Assembly (NCBI RefSeq): GCF_002209535.1
Contig: NZ_NJIG01000021.1
Location: 1-64,000 of the forward strand
Source of the DNA: Achromobacter marplatensis
GTDB lineage: Bacteria; Pseudomonadota; Gammaproteobacteria; Burkholderiales; Burkholderiaceae_B
DNA length: 64,000 bases
Direction: 5' to 3'
Below the pieces are notes generated by a model. The model worked only from the letters and a program-made list of their open reading frames with translations, was not told the origin of the DNA and did no database searches. Below are positions 1 through 8,840 of the stretch, piece after piece; the first letter of the stretch is position 1, and every line of letters begins with the position of its first letter. The translations under genes and the position numbers were made by a program.

Positions 1-67
1 TGCCTCCTGTTCCGGACAGATACTGCCTGACTACCTTGAGCTTGAAGTTCTCGTCGTACTTCGCCAT
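1..67 (-). CDS. IS3-family transposase OrfA, N-terminal fragment
   Basis: Reading leftward from the ATG at 67 gives 22 residues beginning MAKYDENFKLKVVRQYLSG before the window ends. This matches the start of the small helix-turn-helix OrfA proteins of IS3/IS150-type elements, which bind the element's ends and are normally fused by programmed frameshifting to the DDE integrase OrfB. The match is to my knowledge of the family; the rest of the protein lies outside the window, so intactness is unknown. Confidence 0.75.
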   Translation of the reverse strand, partial: MAKYDENFKLKVVRQYLSGTGG

Positions 68-69
68 GT

Positions 70-110
70 AAAAACCCCCGAAGGTTGGATCTACGTCCAA
101 CTTTCGGGGG
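70..110 (-). terminator. Hairpin plus T-tract inside the IS tip
   Basis: Positions 75-89 pair with 96-110 in a 15-bp stem (one G-T pair) around a 6-base loop. Read on the minus strand it is followed by five Ts (74-70), then the OrfA start. This is a textbook intrinsic terminator facing transcripts arriving from purC. It lies between the IS end and orfA, so it should shield the transposase from read-through. Confidence 0.7.
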
Positions 111-150
111 TCAGTTCACGAGAGCGGGTTTTCGTCAGCGGCGGGAGGGA

Positions 151-1032
151 TCAGGCGATCAGGCGATCCAGCGCTTCGCGGTACTTGGCGGCCGTCTTTT
201 CCAGCACGTCCTGCGGCAGGCGCGGGGCGGGCGGGGTTTTGTCCCAGGTCTGGGTTTCGAGCCAGTCGCGCACGAACTGCTTGTCGAACGACGGGGGGCT
301 GATGCCGACGCGGTAGCCGTCAGCCGGCCAGAAGCGCGACGAATCGGGCGTCAGCACTTCGTCCATCAAATGCAGCGTGCCGTTGTCGTCCAAGCCGAAT
401 TCGAACTTGGTGTCGGCGATGATGATGCCCTTGGTGGCGGCGAACTTGGCGGCTTCGGCGTACAGCTTGAGCGTGACGTCGCGGATGCGCTCGGCCAGTT
501 CCTGGCCGACTTCCTTGACCACGTGCGCGAAGTCGACGTTTTCGTCGTGCATGCCGAATTCGGCCTTGGCGGCGGGCGTGAAGATGGGCTCGGGCAACTG
601 GCTGGCCTGCTGCAGGCCGGCGGGCAGCTTGATGCCGCAGATGGCGCCGCTGGACTGGTAGTCTTTCCAGCCGGAACCGATCAGGTAGCCGCGGGCAACC
701 GCTTCCACCAGGATCGGCTTCAAGCGCTTGACCACGACGGCGCGGCCGCGCACTTGGTCCACTTCGTCCGGGGCCACCACGTCTTCGGGCTTCACGCCCG
801 TGGAGTGGTTCGGCAGGATGTGGGCCAGCTTCTGCAACCAGAATTCGGTCAGCTCGGTCAGCACCTGTCCCTTGCCGGGAATGGGATCGTCAAGAATCAC
901 GTCGAAAGCGGAGATACGATCCGACGCGACGATCAGCAACTTGTCGTCGCCCACCGCGTACATATCGCGCACCTTACCGCGGCCCAGCAGCGGCAAGGAC
1001 TTGATGCTGGATTGATGCAAAGCAGAAGTCAC
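151..1032 (-). CDS. purC: Phosphoribosylaminoimidazole-succinocarboxamide synthase (SAICAR synthetase)
   Basis: Catalyses ATP-dependent joining of aspartate to CAIR, giving SAICAR in purine biosynthesis (cytoplasm). The 293-residue protein fits the longer, roughly 290-residue PurC type. The phosphate-binding GRGKVRD segment is near residues 17-23 and the family signature [12 protein letters not shown] near residues 224-235. Purine genes such as purE often follow purC in relatives, but here an IS3-family end with a terminator-like hairpin lies 38 bases past the stop, so any co-transcription with downstream genes is probably broken. The start is the first in-frame ATG giving the normal N-terminus. 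Confidence 0.96.
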   Translation of the reverse strand: MTSALHQSSIKSLPLLGRGKVRDMYAVGDDKLLIVASDRISAFDVILDDPIPGKGQVLTELTEFWLQKLAHILPNHSTGVKPEDVVAPDEVDQVRGRAVVVKRLKPILVEAVARGYLIGSGWKDYQSSGAICGIKLPAGLQQASQLPEPIFTPAAKAEFGMHDENVDFAHVVKEVGQELAERIRDVTLKLYAEAAKFAATKGIIIADTKFEFGLDDNGTLHLMDEVLTPDSSRFWPADGYRVGISPPSFDKQFVRDWLETQTWDKTPPAPRLPQDVLEKTAAKYREALDRLIA

Positions 1033-1297
1033 GGGAATGGCCTATGGCAAAAATGAAGATTCCCGCCTCGGGCAAACGCCAGGGCGGGAAGTAGAACGAA
1101 ATCGGAACCTGCACGGGGGACGGCGCATGACGCACGAAGCGCCGAGGCCCGAACCCTGCAAAGCGCATAGATTACTGCAAATATGTCTGCCTTGCCGGGC
1201 GGCGGGGGCCGGGTTAGGCTTGGATTTCCAACCCACTATTCGCGCCGGCCGCCCCTGGGCGTCACGGCGCAGACCTTACGCCCGGAGACAAAGCCGT

Positions 1298-1753
1298 ATG
1301 CAGGATGCTTCCCTCAAACGCCCGTCCGCCGCCGACGCGCAGGTACACCTGACTGGCGGGTGCCAGTGCGGCGCCGTCCGCTACGCCGTCACCGACGAGC
1401 CGATCACGGCCGCCACCTGTCATTGCCGGGACTGCCAGTATTCCAGCGGCGGCGCTCCGGCCCATGCCCTGATCTTCCCCGCCGGCTCTGTGACGATGCT
1501 GCGCGGCCAGGCCAAGGAACACCGCTACAAGGGCGATTCCGGCCACACCGTCATGCGCAGCTTCTGCGCCGCCTGTGGCACGCCGCTGTTCGGCGGCTCC
1601 GAGGGCATGGGGTACGAAGTGGTGCGAGCTGGATCGCTGGACGATCCGGAGGCTTTCCACTCCAAGGCCAGCCTGTGGACGAGCTCAGCGCCGTCCTGGC
1701 ACCACGTGGACCGCAGCGTGCCGCATTTCCCCAGGAACGCGCCGGGGGGCTGA
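1298..1753 (+). CDS. GFA/CENP-V family zinc protein
   Basis: A 151-residue protein of the glutathione-dependent formaldehyde-activating (GFA) fold. Zinc ligands are visible as GCQCG (C22, C24), CHCRDC and CAACG, in the usual order and spacing. GFA proteins were named for glutathione-formaldehyde adduct chemistry, but most family members have no proven reaction, so the function is open. The ATG at 1298 is chosen because a GGAG lies about 10 bases upstream and the conserved domain starts about 20 residues later; the frame stays open upstream but that part is unlike the family. A shared terminator separates it from the convergent aldolase gene. A second GFA protein is at 23700-24131. Confidence 0.85.
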   Translation: MQDASLKRPSAADAQVHLTGGCQCGAVRYAVTDEPITAATCHCRDCQYSSGGAPAHALIFPAGSVTMLRGQAKEHRYKGDSGHTVMRSFCAACGTPLFGGSEGMGYEVVRAGSLDDPEAFHSKASLWTSSAPSWHHVDRSVPHFPRNAPGG

Positions 1754-1773
1754 CGCTAGCGCCGAACACGACG

Positions 1774-1812
1774 CAAAAAAAGGGGCGGGTCCAAATGGAC
1801 GCGCCCCTTTTC
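1774..1812. terminator. Bidirectional intrinsic terminator between the GFA gene and fbaA
   Basis: An A-run, then GGGGCG, an inner GTCC-AAAT-GGAC hairpin, CGCCCC and TTTT. The A-run on one side and T-run on the other let it end both converging transcripts. Confidence 0.8.
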
Positions 1813-1849
1813 ACTGCCAGACCGCCACCCGAAGGCGGCGTACGGCAAC

Positions 1850-2914
1850 TTATTGCACCACTTGCGACAGCTTGCCCGACGCGTATTGCGCGGCGATTTC
1901 GGTCAGCGGCAGCGCACGGATCTTGCTGGCGTTGCCAGCCGTGCCGAATTCCGTGTAGCGAGCCACACAGATCGCCTTGGCGGCGGCGCGGGCGGGCTTC
2001 AGGTATTCGCGCGGGTCGAACTTTTCGGGGTTCTCGGCAAAGAAGCGGCGGATCGCGCCGGTCATGGCCAGACGAATATCCGTATCGATATTGATCTTGC
2101 GCACGCCGTACTTGATGGCTTCCTGGATTTCCTCGACGGGCACGCCGTAGGTTTCCTTCATGTTGCCGCCGAATTCGCGGATTTCGGCCAACAGTTCCTG
2201 CGGCACGCTGGAGCTGCCGTGCATCACCAGGTGGGTGTTGGGCAGGCGGGCGTGGATTTCCTTGATGCGGGCGATCGACAGGATGTCGCCGGTGGGCTTG
2301 CGCGTGAACTTGTAGGCGCCGTGGCTGGTGCCGATGGCGATCGCCAGGGCGTCCAGCTGCGTGCGACGCACGAAGTCGGCGGCTTGTTCCGGATCGGTCA
2401 GCAGTTGATCCATGGTCAGCTTGCCGTCGGCGCCGTGGCCGTCTTCCTTGTCGCCTTCCATGGTTTCCAGGGAACCCAGGCAGCCGAGCTCGCCTTCAAC
2501 GGTCACGCCCAGCTTGTGGGCGACGTCTACGACCTTCTTGGTGACTTCGACGTTGTAGTCGTAGTCGGCGATGGTCTTGCCGTCTTCCTTCAGCGAACCG
2601 TCCATCATCACGCTGGAGAATCCCAGGTCGATGGCGCCTTGGCAGACCTTGGGCGACTGGCCGTGATCCTGGTGCATCACGACGGGGATGTGCGGATAGG
2701 ATTCCACCGCGGCCTGGATCAGGTGCTTCAGGAAGCCTTCGCCCGCGTATTTGCGCGCGCCGGCCGAGGCCTGCATGATCACCGGGCTGTCGGTCTCCGC
2801 AGCGGCTTCCATGATGGCCTGAACCTGTTCCAGGTTGTTGACGTTGAAAGCCGGAATGCCGTAGCCGTGCTCGGCGGCATGGTCGAGCAACTGGCGCATG
2901 GAGACTAGGGCCAT
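1850..2914 (-). CDS. fba: Class II fructose-1,6-bisphosphate aldolase
   Basis: Cleaves fructose 1,6-bisphosphate to glyceraldehyde 3-phosphate and dihydroxyacetone phosphate, and works in reverse for gluconeogenesis. The 354-residue length and sequence match the zinc-dependent class II 'Calvin cycle' subtype. The zinc/catalytic segment HQDHG is at residues 81-85 and NIDTDIR near residue 275. The start at 2914 is preceded by a strong AGGAGGA ribosome site; longer upstream starts lack this and the conserved N-terminus ([10 protein letters not shown]). The gene stands apart from pgk-gap-tkt at 46-50 kb. Confidence 0.96.
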   Translation of the reverse strand: MALVSMRQLLDHAAEHGYGIPAFNVNNLEQVQAIMEAAAETDSPVIMQASAGARKYAGEGFLKHLIQAAVESYPHIPVVMHQDHGQSPKVCQGAIDLGFSSVMMDGSLKEDGKTIADYDYNVEVTKKVVDVAHKLGVTVEGELGCLGSLETMEGDKEDGHGADGKLTMDQLLTDPEQAADFVRRTQLDALAIAIGTSHGAYKFTRKPTGDILSIARIKEIHARLPNTHLVMHGSSSVPQELLAEIREFGGNMKETYGVPVEEIQEAIKYGVRKINIDTDIRLAMTGAIRRFFAENPEKFDPREYLKPARAAAKAICVARYTEFGTAGNASKIRALPLTEIAAQYASGKLSQVVQ

Positions 2915-3124
2915 GAGTGGTCCTCCTAAGTACTGTCTATTAAAAGATGGTTGAAGTCCTGCTGAATAAGGTGATTTTACGGGGGAATCGCTGAAAGGTC
3001 TTGCAACCGGCCGTATCCGGTCCATTCAGGCGAAGACGGACGGGGGAGGACCCCGTCCAATTGCTACGGCGTCCGGCCCATTCCGGCACAAGCGGCCTAA
3101 GCCAGCCGGCCCCGGAACGGCCGC

Positions 3125-4024
3125 TCAGGGCCTGCCGGCGTGCGGCACGTCGACCCGCGTCATCAGGATCCGGCCTTCGGGTTTGGCGCGGCGGTTGGCT
3201 TCGATGAAGTCGGGCGCCGCCGCCATGAACAGCGTGCGGCCGTCCGGCCCGCCCAGCGCCGCGGCGAAGATGCCGAATTCGCCCGTGTCGATCTGCTCCA
3301 GGATCTTGCCGCCGCGCGCGACCCGCACGATCCGCTTGCCGATGGCATCCGCCACCCAGACCGCCCCTTCCGCGTCCAGCGCCCCGCCGTCCGGACCGAT
3401 GGCCGACGCCGCGATCAGCACCGACAGGTCGTCGCTGTCAGGCAGCGCGCCGAAGTCCGCCCAGTCCCGCCGGGGCCCCAGCGCCCCATTGGCCTGGATG
3501 TCGAATTCAGAGATGCGGTTGCCGAAGGTCTCGTTGACGATCAGCGTCTTGCCGTCCGGCGTGATGAAAGAACCGTTGGGAAAGCACAGCCCGTCGGCCA
3601 CCACCTGCGCGACGCCGTCCGTGTCCACGCGCACCAGGGTCGTCGTGGCGACTGGCGCGCCTGCCATCAGGTCGAAGCCAAAATTGCCCACGTAAGCACG
3701 GCCCTGGGCATCCACCACCATGTCGTTGATATGCCCGCCCGTCAGCGCAGACAGGTCGGCATGCACAGCCAGCGTGCCGTCAGGCTCGCGGCGAAGCACT
3801 TTGCGGTCTTTCATGGACGAGATCAAAAGGCGCCCGTCGGGCAGCCATCCCAGGCCGGATGGCTGCTGGGGCACGCGGCAGATCTGCTCGACCCGCCCCT
3901 GGAGGTCCACGGCAATCACCTGTTCCGTATAGAAGTCCGACGCCCACAGGCGGTCTTCGTGCCACCGCAAGCCTTCCAGGTAGGTGTACCCGGAAGCCAG
4001 CACGGACAATTCGCGTTTCGGCAT
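3125..4024 (-). CDS. SMP-30/gluconolactonase-like beta-propeller hydrolase
   Basis: A 299-residue six-bladed propeller protein of the SMP-30/LRE (gluconolactonase) family. Family marks are the opening LEGLRWHEDRLWASD (metal-binding Glu), HINDMVVDAQGRAYVGNFGFD, FPNGSFITPDGKTL and the late GPDGGALDAEGAVWVADA block that carries the catalytic Asp region. Relatives hydrolyse sugar lactones; the substrate cannot be read from sequence. There is no signal peptide, so it should be cytoplasmic. The start at 4024 has an AGGAGA site seven bases upstream. It has no close operon partner. Confidence 0.87.
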   Translation of the reverse strand: MPKRELSVLASGYTYLEGLRWHEDRLWASDFYTEQVIAVDLQGRVEQICRVPQQPSGLGWLPDGRLLISSMKDRKVLRREPDGTLAVHADLSALTGGHINDMVVDAQGRAYVGNFGFDLMAGAPVATTTLVRVDTDGVAQVVADGLCFPNGSFITPDGKTLIVNETFGNRISEFDIQANGALGPRRDWADFGALPDSDDLSVLIAASAIGPDGGALDAEGAVWVADAIGKRIVRVARGGKILEQIDTGEFGIFAAALGGPDGRTLFMAAAPDFIEANRRAKPEGRILMTRVDVPHAGRP

Positions 4025-4308
4025 TGCCTTGTCTCCTGTCTATCGCCCCGGTCGGGGCCGGTTCTTTTTTCGATGCGCCGCGATGGCCGACCGGGCCTTG
4101 GCGCCGGCCCATTCTGGCATGAGTGATCCGTCCCCGACCTGACAACTAACTGTCAGCTTTGCGGCATTAACATCACGCCCCAAGGGAAAACCCGCACACC
4201 CGGGACGTCCCTGGCATATCCGTCACCGGACTGTCGTGCCCCGCCCTATGCCGGCGGGCCCCGCCCCTTACCCGGGCTCCGCGACAGGTCCCTGTTTCCG
4301 TTTTGATC

Positions 4309-5607
4309 ATGAATACAAAGAAGCTGACGCGCTACATCGGCATCGCGATGGTGTTGGGCATCGTGGTGGGCTACCTCTGCAACCAGACAGCGCATGACGC
4401 GAAAGACGCGGCGCAGATCGCGTCGTACTTCAGCCTCATCACGGATATCTTCCTGCGCATGATCAAGATGATCATCGCCCCGCTGGTGTTCGCCACGCTG
4501 GTGTCCGGCCTGGCCAGCATGAGCGACGCCAACGCCGTGGGCCGCATCGGCCTGCGCGCCATGGTCTGGTTCATCGCTGCCTCCGCGATTTCGCTGCTGC
4601 TGGGCCTGCTGCTGGTCAATATCTTCCAGCCCGGCGCGCACATGAACCTGGCAATTCCCGATGCGGGCATCACATCGGGACTGAAGACGGGCGACTTCAC
4701 GCTCAAGGCCTTCATTGCGCACGTGTTCCCCAAGAGCATTGCGGAAGCCATGGCCAACAACGAGATCCTGCAGATCCTGGTGTTCTCGCTGTTCTTCGGC
4801 GCCGCGCTGTCCTTCATCCGCAGCAAGGGCCATAACACGATCTACAACATGATCGACGAACTGGCCAAGATCATGTTCCGCGTGACGGATTACGTGATGC
4901 GTTTCGCGCCGCTGGGTGTGTTCGCCGCCATGGCCGCCGCCATCACCACCGAAGGCCTGGGCGTGCTGGTCAGCTACGGCAAGCTGATCGGCGAGTTCTA
5001 CCTGGGCCTGGCGCTGCTGTGGGCCATCCTGTTCGGCGTGGGTTACCTGTTCCTGGGCAAGTCCACGCGCCGCCTGGGCGGCTTGATCAAGGAGCCCACC
5101 CTGCTGGCCTTTTCCACTGCCAGCAGCGAATCGGCCTATCCGAAGACCATCGAAGCGCTTGAGCGTTTTGGCGTGTCCAAGCGCATTTCGGGCTTCGTCC
5201 TGCCGCTGGGCTACTCGTTCAACCTGGACGGTTCGATGATGTACCAGTCCTTTGCGGTGCTGTTCATCGCGCAGGCCTACAACATCGAAATGAGCTTTGC
5301 GCAGCAATTGACGCTGCTGCTGGTGCTGATGGTGACCAGCAAGGGCATGGCCGGCGTGGCGCGCGCCTCGCTTGTTGTCGTGGCCGCCACCCTGCCGATG
5401 TTCCATCTGCCGGAAGCCGGCCTGCTGCTGATCATGGGCATCGACCAGTTCTTCGACATGGGCCGCACGGCAACCAACGTGGTCGGCAACAGCCTGGCCA
5501 CCGCGGTGATCGCCAAGCTGGAAGACGACCGCGGCGACCAGCCTGAAGGCGCGCCGGCAGACGACGCCCGCGCGGCCACGGGCAAGCCCGCCAACCAGGA
5601 TGCATGA
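4309..5607 (+). CDS. Dicarboxylate/amino acid:cation symporter (DAACS family)
   Basis: A 432-residue inner-membrane carrier of the GltP/DctA family, which takes up glutamate, aspartate or C4-dicarboxylates with H+ or Na+. Visible signatures are the serine-rich re-entrant motif STASSESAYPK near residue 269 and GYSFNLDGSMMY near residues 300-310, with about eight hydrophobic segments between. The tail after residue 410 is polar and rich in Asp/Ala. The ATG at 4309 is used; a TTG two codons earlier is possible. The exact substrate is undecided, though the SSESAYPK form resembles glutamate/aspartate carriers more than DctA. A repeat pair and a strong terminator follow. Confidence 0.9.
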   Translation: MNTKKLTRYIGIAMVLGIVVGYLCNQTAHDAKDAAQIASYFSLITDIFLRMIKMIIAPLVFATLVSGLASMSDANAVGRIGLRAMVWFIAASAISLLLGLLLVNIFQPGAHMNLAIPDAGITSGLKTGDFTLKAFIAHVFPKSIAEAMANNEILQILVFSLFFGAALSFIRSKGHNTIYNMIDELAKIMFRVTDYVMRFAPLGVFAAMAAAITTEGLGVLVSYGKLIGEFYLGLALLWAILFGVGYLFLGKSTRRLGGLIKEPTLLAFSTASSESAYPKTIEALERFGVSKRISGFVLPLGYSFNLDGSMMYQSFAVLFIAQAYNIEMSFAQQLTLLLVLMVTSKGMAGVARASLVVVAATLPMFHLPEAGLLLIMGIDQFFDMGRTATNVVGNSLATAVIAKLEDDRGDQPEGAPADDARAATGKPANQDA

Positions 5608-5612
5608 CAATA

Positions 5613-5740
5613 GCCCCCACGCTGCGCACACTACGTGTGCTTGCTGCCCCCCGAGGGGGCGCTTTTATCTTGGGGCGGCCCGGCGATAAAAGGGGCCCCC
5701 ACACCGCGCACACTGCGTGTATTGGCGGCACGGCGATAAA
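5613..5740. repeat. Two tandem, diverged copies of a GC-rich intergenic repeat
   Basis: Copy one (about 5614-5693) begins CCCCCACGCTGCGCACAC, contains the inverted repeat GCACAC-TAC-GTGTGC and GCCCCC-CGAG-GGGGC, and ends CCGGCGATAAAAGGG. Copy two (about 5695-5740) begins CCCCCACACCGCGCACAC and ends CGGCGATAAA but lacks the middle. Both lie between a stop codon and a terminator. The unit resembles interspersed repeats I know from Achromobacter/Bordetella genomes, but its genome-wide count cannot be tested here. Confidence 0.6.
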
Positions 5741-5769
5741 AAAAGCGGGCCGCGGCCCGCTTTTTTTTA
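5738..5769. terminator. Strong palindromic terminator after the symporter gene
   Basis: Seven As, the perfect palindrome AGCGGGCCGCGGCCCGCT, then eight Ts. It works in both directions; on the + strand it ends the symporter transcript. Confidence 0.85.
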
Positions 5770-5870
5770 ACACCTGATCGCTTGACCTGCCGGCATCGGC
5801 GGGAGCAACATAAGACTCCCTTGCCTGACTCCCGGCGCGGCGCCACGGCGCCACGCGCGATACGCATGCC

Positions 5871-6248
5871 ATGACACCCCTTCCCCTGCGCGGCATTCTG
5901 GCAGCGATTGCCATGACGGCCATCGTGCCTGCCGCCCATGCCTGGACACGCATTTCGTGCGACCTGTCCGGCACGGCTTCCACTCCCGCCGTGCAGATGC
6001 GTCAGTACCGTACCGATGGCACCGAACTCGCACAGACGACGTTCCGGCTGAAAGTCAAAGCGGCCGACATCCCCGATGGCGCACGCGCCGATACGGATTG
6101 CACGGAATTCGTGGACCGCGACATCGACGTCACGCTTGAGAACACGGCGCCCGGCCAGATCCGCAAGGGTAAGCCGCTTAAATTGCGCTACCGCTACGAC
6201 GAATCGCTGGGGCAGAGCCTGGCGACGAAGTTCGAGCTGGTCCACTGA
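5871..6248 (+). CDS. Small secreted protein, unrecognised
   Basis: A 125-residue protein with a clear Sec signal peptide: a short basic start, hydrophobic residues 8-20, and AHA-W as the likely cleavage site near residue 24. The mature part is about 100 residues, rich in charged and Thr residues, with two cysteines (CDLSG and DCTEF) that could form a disulfide in the periplasm. I do not recognise a family. It stands alone after a terminator and is convergent with the next gene. Confidence 0.6.
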   Translation: MTPLPLRGILAAIAMTAIVPAAHAWTRISCDLSGTASTPAVQMRQYRTDGTELAQTTFRLKVKAADIPDGARADTDCTEFVDRDIDVTLENTAPGQIRKGKPLKLRYRYDESLGQSLATKFELVH

Positions 6249-6282
6249 CAACCCGCCCCACCCGCCTGCCAGGCGTTCAGGC

Positions 6283-6717
6283 TTAGTCGTTGACCGAGCA
6301 GGACACCGGCGAGCCGTCTTCGAATTCGACGTCGTAGGTGTGGACCGGATCCCACGGCAGCGTGAACCACAGTTCGTAGCCGTCGCCGTCTTCGTCGAAG
6401 AGCCACAGCGCACGCAGTACGGCCTTTTCGGCCATGGCTTCCGCGGTTTCTTCCTTCAGCAACTGGTCGTCTTCGATGCCGAGCTTCTTGCAGTGCTCGT
6501 AGGAATAGTTGTCCAGCAGGAACTCGGACGCTGCCAGGATGTGGTCGTCCAGATTGTCGATGATGGCCTTGACCACCTTGGACGCACCGCTGTCAGGCTC
6601 TTCGCCGTCCGTCTGGATCATGACGTGGATGGGCGGACGGCCGTTGCCGGCGGGCACGTTCTCGGCCGCCCACAGATCGGGTTCTTCGGGGTCTTGGGTG
6701 AAATTGAATCGTGCCAT
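6283..6717 (-). CDS. Conserved acidic cytoplasmic protein, unrecognised
   Basis: A 144-residue acidic protein (many Asp/Glu) without signal or membrane segments. The N-terminal half reads like a beta-rich domain (MARFNFTQDPEEPDLW), the middle is helical, and the end is again beta-rich (GYELWFTLPWDP). The start at 6717 has a CGGAG site; the upstream in-frame stretch is not protein-like. I do not recognise a characterised family. It is not obviously linked to the phn genes, being separated from phnM by 199 bases. Confidence 0.55.
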   Translation of the reverse strand: MARFNFTQDPEEPDLWAAENVPAGNGRPPIHVMIQTDGEEPDSGASKVVKAIIDNLDDHILAASEFLLDNYSYEHCKKLGIEDDQLLKEETAEAMAEKAVLRALWLFDEDGDGYELWFTLPWDPVHTYDVEFEDGSPVSCSVND

Positions 6718-6916
6718 CGCGCGCTCCGGAAAATTGGATGGCGAACCGTGAAAAGTACGGCTTCGCCTGAGCAAGCCGCAAGAACGCGGCTCCGCCTTAG
6801 GCCGTTACGCCCTTTCGCCATTTAACCAGATGCGGGGCACCCCGTCTGTGACCGGGAGGGATGTTTTTGCGCCTGGACGCGTTCCAGCAGCAAATGCGGC
6901 AAAGGCGGCAGCTCCG

Positions 6917-8116
6917 TCAGGCCGCCACGCGCTGGACGTCGCGCAGGGCCGCCACCGGCTCGCGAGCCGGCAGATAGTGGGTCGAGAATACCAGCCGGCC
7001 CGCTGACCAGGTGTGACTGATCAAGGGCATGCCGCCGACCCGCGCCACCGCCACCAGATCCGCCCGCTGCCCCACTGCGATACGGCCGCGGTCGGTCAGC
7101 CCGCAAGCGTCCGCGGGATTCGCCGTGACCAGCGCGATGGCCTGCGGCCACGTCAGGTCGGTCTGCGCGGCCACCGCAAACGCCGCGGCGATCAGCGTGG
7201 AGGGCTGATAGTCGGAACACAGGCAGCTGGCCACGCCGGCCCGGATGGCGTCGATGGCGCGCATCGATCCGCTCTGGCTCTGGCCCCGCAGCACGTTGGG
7301 TGCGCCCAGGATCGTCGGCAGGCCGCAAGACACCGCAGCGCGCGCCGTGTCCAGCGTGATCGGGAATTCGCTCATCCCCACGCCCAGATTGCGCATGGTG
7401 GCAATGCGGTGGATGGAGTCGTCGTCGTGGCTGGCCGTCGGAATGCCCAGCGACTGCGCGTGCGACAGCAAGGCCTCCACCCGGCCGACCGCGCCGTCCT
7501 TGCCGCGCGTCTTGGCATGGGCGGCCTCTTCCGCCTGCTCGCGGCTCATCGCATGGTTGCCCATCATGTACTGAAGATAGGATTCCAGCGTCTTGAACTG
7601 CCCCTGGCCGGGCGAATGATCCATCACCGACAGCAGGTCCACCGCGCCCTCGTCCATCAAGGCGCGCAGCACGTCCACCGAGGTCTCGTCGGTGACTTCG
7701 TAGCGGCAGTGCACGCGGTTGTCGACGAGGCTGTGCTGACGAAAGGCACGCACCGTGCGTACCACTTCCGCCGCCGTCTTGTTGTTGCGCACGCCCCATT
7801 CCTTGTTGGCGAACGACAGCGCGTGATAAGGCGTGGTGATGCCCGCCGCGGCGTTGCGGCGGTCCACCTGGGCCACCGCGAAGTCCAGCGGGAACAGCAC
7901 GCGGGAACGCGGCTCGGCTTCCTTTTCAATGGCGTCGCAGTGCAGGTCGATCAGCCCGGGCATCAGCGTCTGGCCTTGCAGGTCGATCTCCCGGTCTGCC
8001 TTCGCGCCATCGGGATCGATGGCGACGATGCGGCCGTCGTCGATCAGCACGGCGCTGTTTTCCAGGACGCGGTCGGGCATGACCACGCGGGCATGGGTCA
8101 GGTAGGTGCTCAGCAT
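6917..8116 (-). CDS. phnM: Alpha-D-ribose 1-methylphosphonate 5-triphosphate diphosphatase
   Basis: Removes pyrophosphate from the ribosyl-phosphonate triphosphate made by PhnGHIL, giving the substrate of the C-P lyase PhnJ. The 399-residue amidohydrolase-fold protein carries the metal motif LIDLHCDAIEKE (H59, D61), a conserved ASHDDD segment, and SDYQPS near the C-terminus. It is the last gene of phnGHIJKLM; its ATG at 8116 is two bases past the phnL stop, which fixes the start. A second PhnM-like protein is encoded divergently at 13721-14914, so the locus carries two. Confidence 0.94.
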   Translation of the reverse strand: MLSTYLTHARVVMPDRVLENSAVLIDDGRIVAIDPDGAKADREIDLQGQTLMPGLIDLHCDAIEKEAEPRSRVLFPLDFAVAQVDRRNAAAGITTPYHALSFANKEWGVRNNKTAAEVVRTVRAFRQHSLVDNRVHCRYEVTDETSVDVLRALMDEGAVDLLSVMDHSPGQGQFKTLESYLQYMMGNHAMSREQAEEAAHAKTRGKDGAVGRVEALLSHAQSLGIPTASHDDDSIHRIATMRNLGVGMSEFPITLDTARAAVSCGLPTILGAPNVLRGQSQSGSMRAIDAIRAGVASCLCSDYQPSTLIAAAFAVAAQTDLTWPQAIALVTANPADACGLTDRGRIAVGQRADLVAVARVGGMPLISHTWSAGRLVFSTHYLPAREPVAALRDVQRVAA

Positions 8117-8118
8117 GT

Positions 8119-8838
8119 CTACTCCAGGTCCGCCGTGGCGGGTTGCGCCGGACGCAAGGCGAGGGTCTGCGTCGCGACGGCATCGCGCACTTCGGCGTCG
8201 TGGAAAATACCCAGCAGGCAACGGCCCGCGGCCAGGGCTTCGTGGATCAGCTCGATCACGACGCGGCGATTGTCGGCGTCCAGTGACGCGGTGGGTTCGT
8301 CCAGCAACAGGATGGGATGGCGGGCGATGAAGCCGCGCGCGATGTTCACGCGCTGCTGTTCACCCCCCGAAAACGTGGCCGGCGCCAGGCCCCACAGGCG
8401 TGGCGGCACATTCAAGCGCTGCAGCAGCGCGCCGGCCTGACTGCGGGCGTCCTCCGTATCCACGCCCGCCATGCGCAGCGGCTCGGCCACCACGTCCAGC
8501 GCCGACACGCGCGGGATGACCCGCAGGAACTGGCTGACGTAGCCGATGACGTCGCGGCGCAGCGCCAGGATGCGCTGCTCGGGCGCGCCCACCAGCTCCA
8601 CCCATTCGCCGTGGGCCCGCACGCGGATGCTGCCCTCGGTGGCCAAATAGTTGCCGTACAGGCAGCGCAACAGGGTGCTTTTCCCGGTGCCCGACGGGCC
8701 GGCCAGCACCAGGCAATCGCCGGCGGCCGCGTCGAAATCCACGGCATCCAGCACGGGCAGGCGGATGCCGCCCTGGTTGTGCAGGGTGAACATCTTTCCG
8801 AGGCCCCGCACCTCGATCATGGGAGTGGTTTCGCGCAT
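8119..8838 (-). CDS. phnL: C-P lyase complex ATP-binding subunit PhnL
   Basis: A 239-residue ABC-type ATPase with Walker A GPSGTGKST (47-55), signature FSGGEQQR and Walker B ILLLDEPTASLD. In E. coli PhnL helps PhnGHI transfer the phosphonate onto ribose from ATP, displacing adenine, and it docks with PhnK on the core complex. It has no transmembrane partner here, as expected for this role. Two bases separate its start from the phnK stop, and two bases separate its stop from phnM. Confidence 0.95.
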   Translation of the reverse strand: MRETTPMIEVRGLGKMFTLHNQGGIRLPVLDAVDFDAAAGDCLVLAGPSGTGKSTLLRCLYGNYLATEGSIRVRAHGEWVELVGAPEQRILALRRDVIGYVSQFLRVIPRVSALDVVAEPLRMAGVDTEDARSQAGALLQRLNVPPRLWGLAPATFSGGEQQRVNIARGFIARHPILLLDEPTASLDADNRRVVIELIHEALAAGRCLLGIFHDAEVRDAVATQTLALRPAQPATADLE

Positions 8839-8840
8839 GT

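Larger units (their letters stand above)
1..113 (-). mobile_element. 5' end of an IS3-family insertion sequence, cut by the window edge
   Basis: The outer tip reads TGACCCCCGAAAGTTGGAC on the minus strand (positions 113 to 95), the kind of terminal repeat carried by IS3-family (IS150-type) elements, and a transposase OrfA start follows about 45 bases inside. The element ends 38 bases beyond the purC stop codon, so it sits directly downstream of purC. Only this end is in the window; the other end and any target-site duplication cannot be checked. Confidence 0.7.

Noticed and set aside
1037-1297. 87-residue upstream extension of the first GFA protein
   Set aside because: The residues are unlike the family and overlap the purC upstream region; the ATG at 1298 has a ribosome site.
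4040-4076. GC-rich hairpin followed by a T-run upstream of the SMP-30 gene
   Set aside because: No rightward gene ends there and the stem is short and ambiguous, so I do not call it a terminator.
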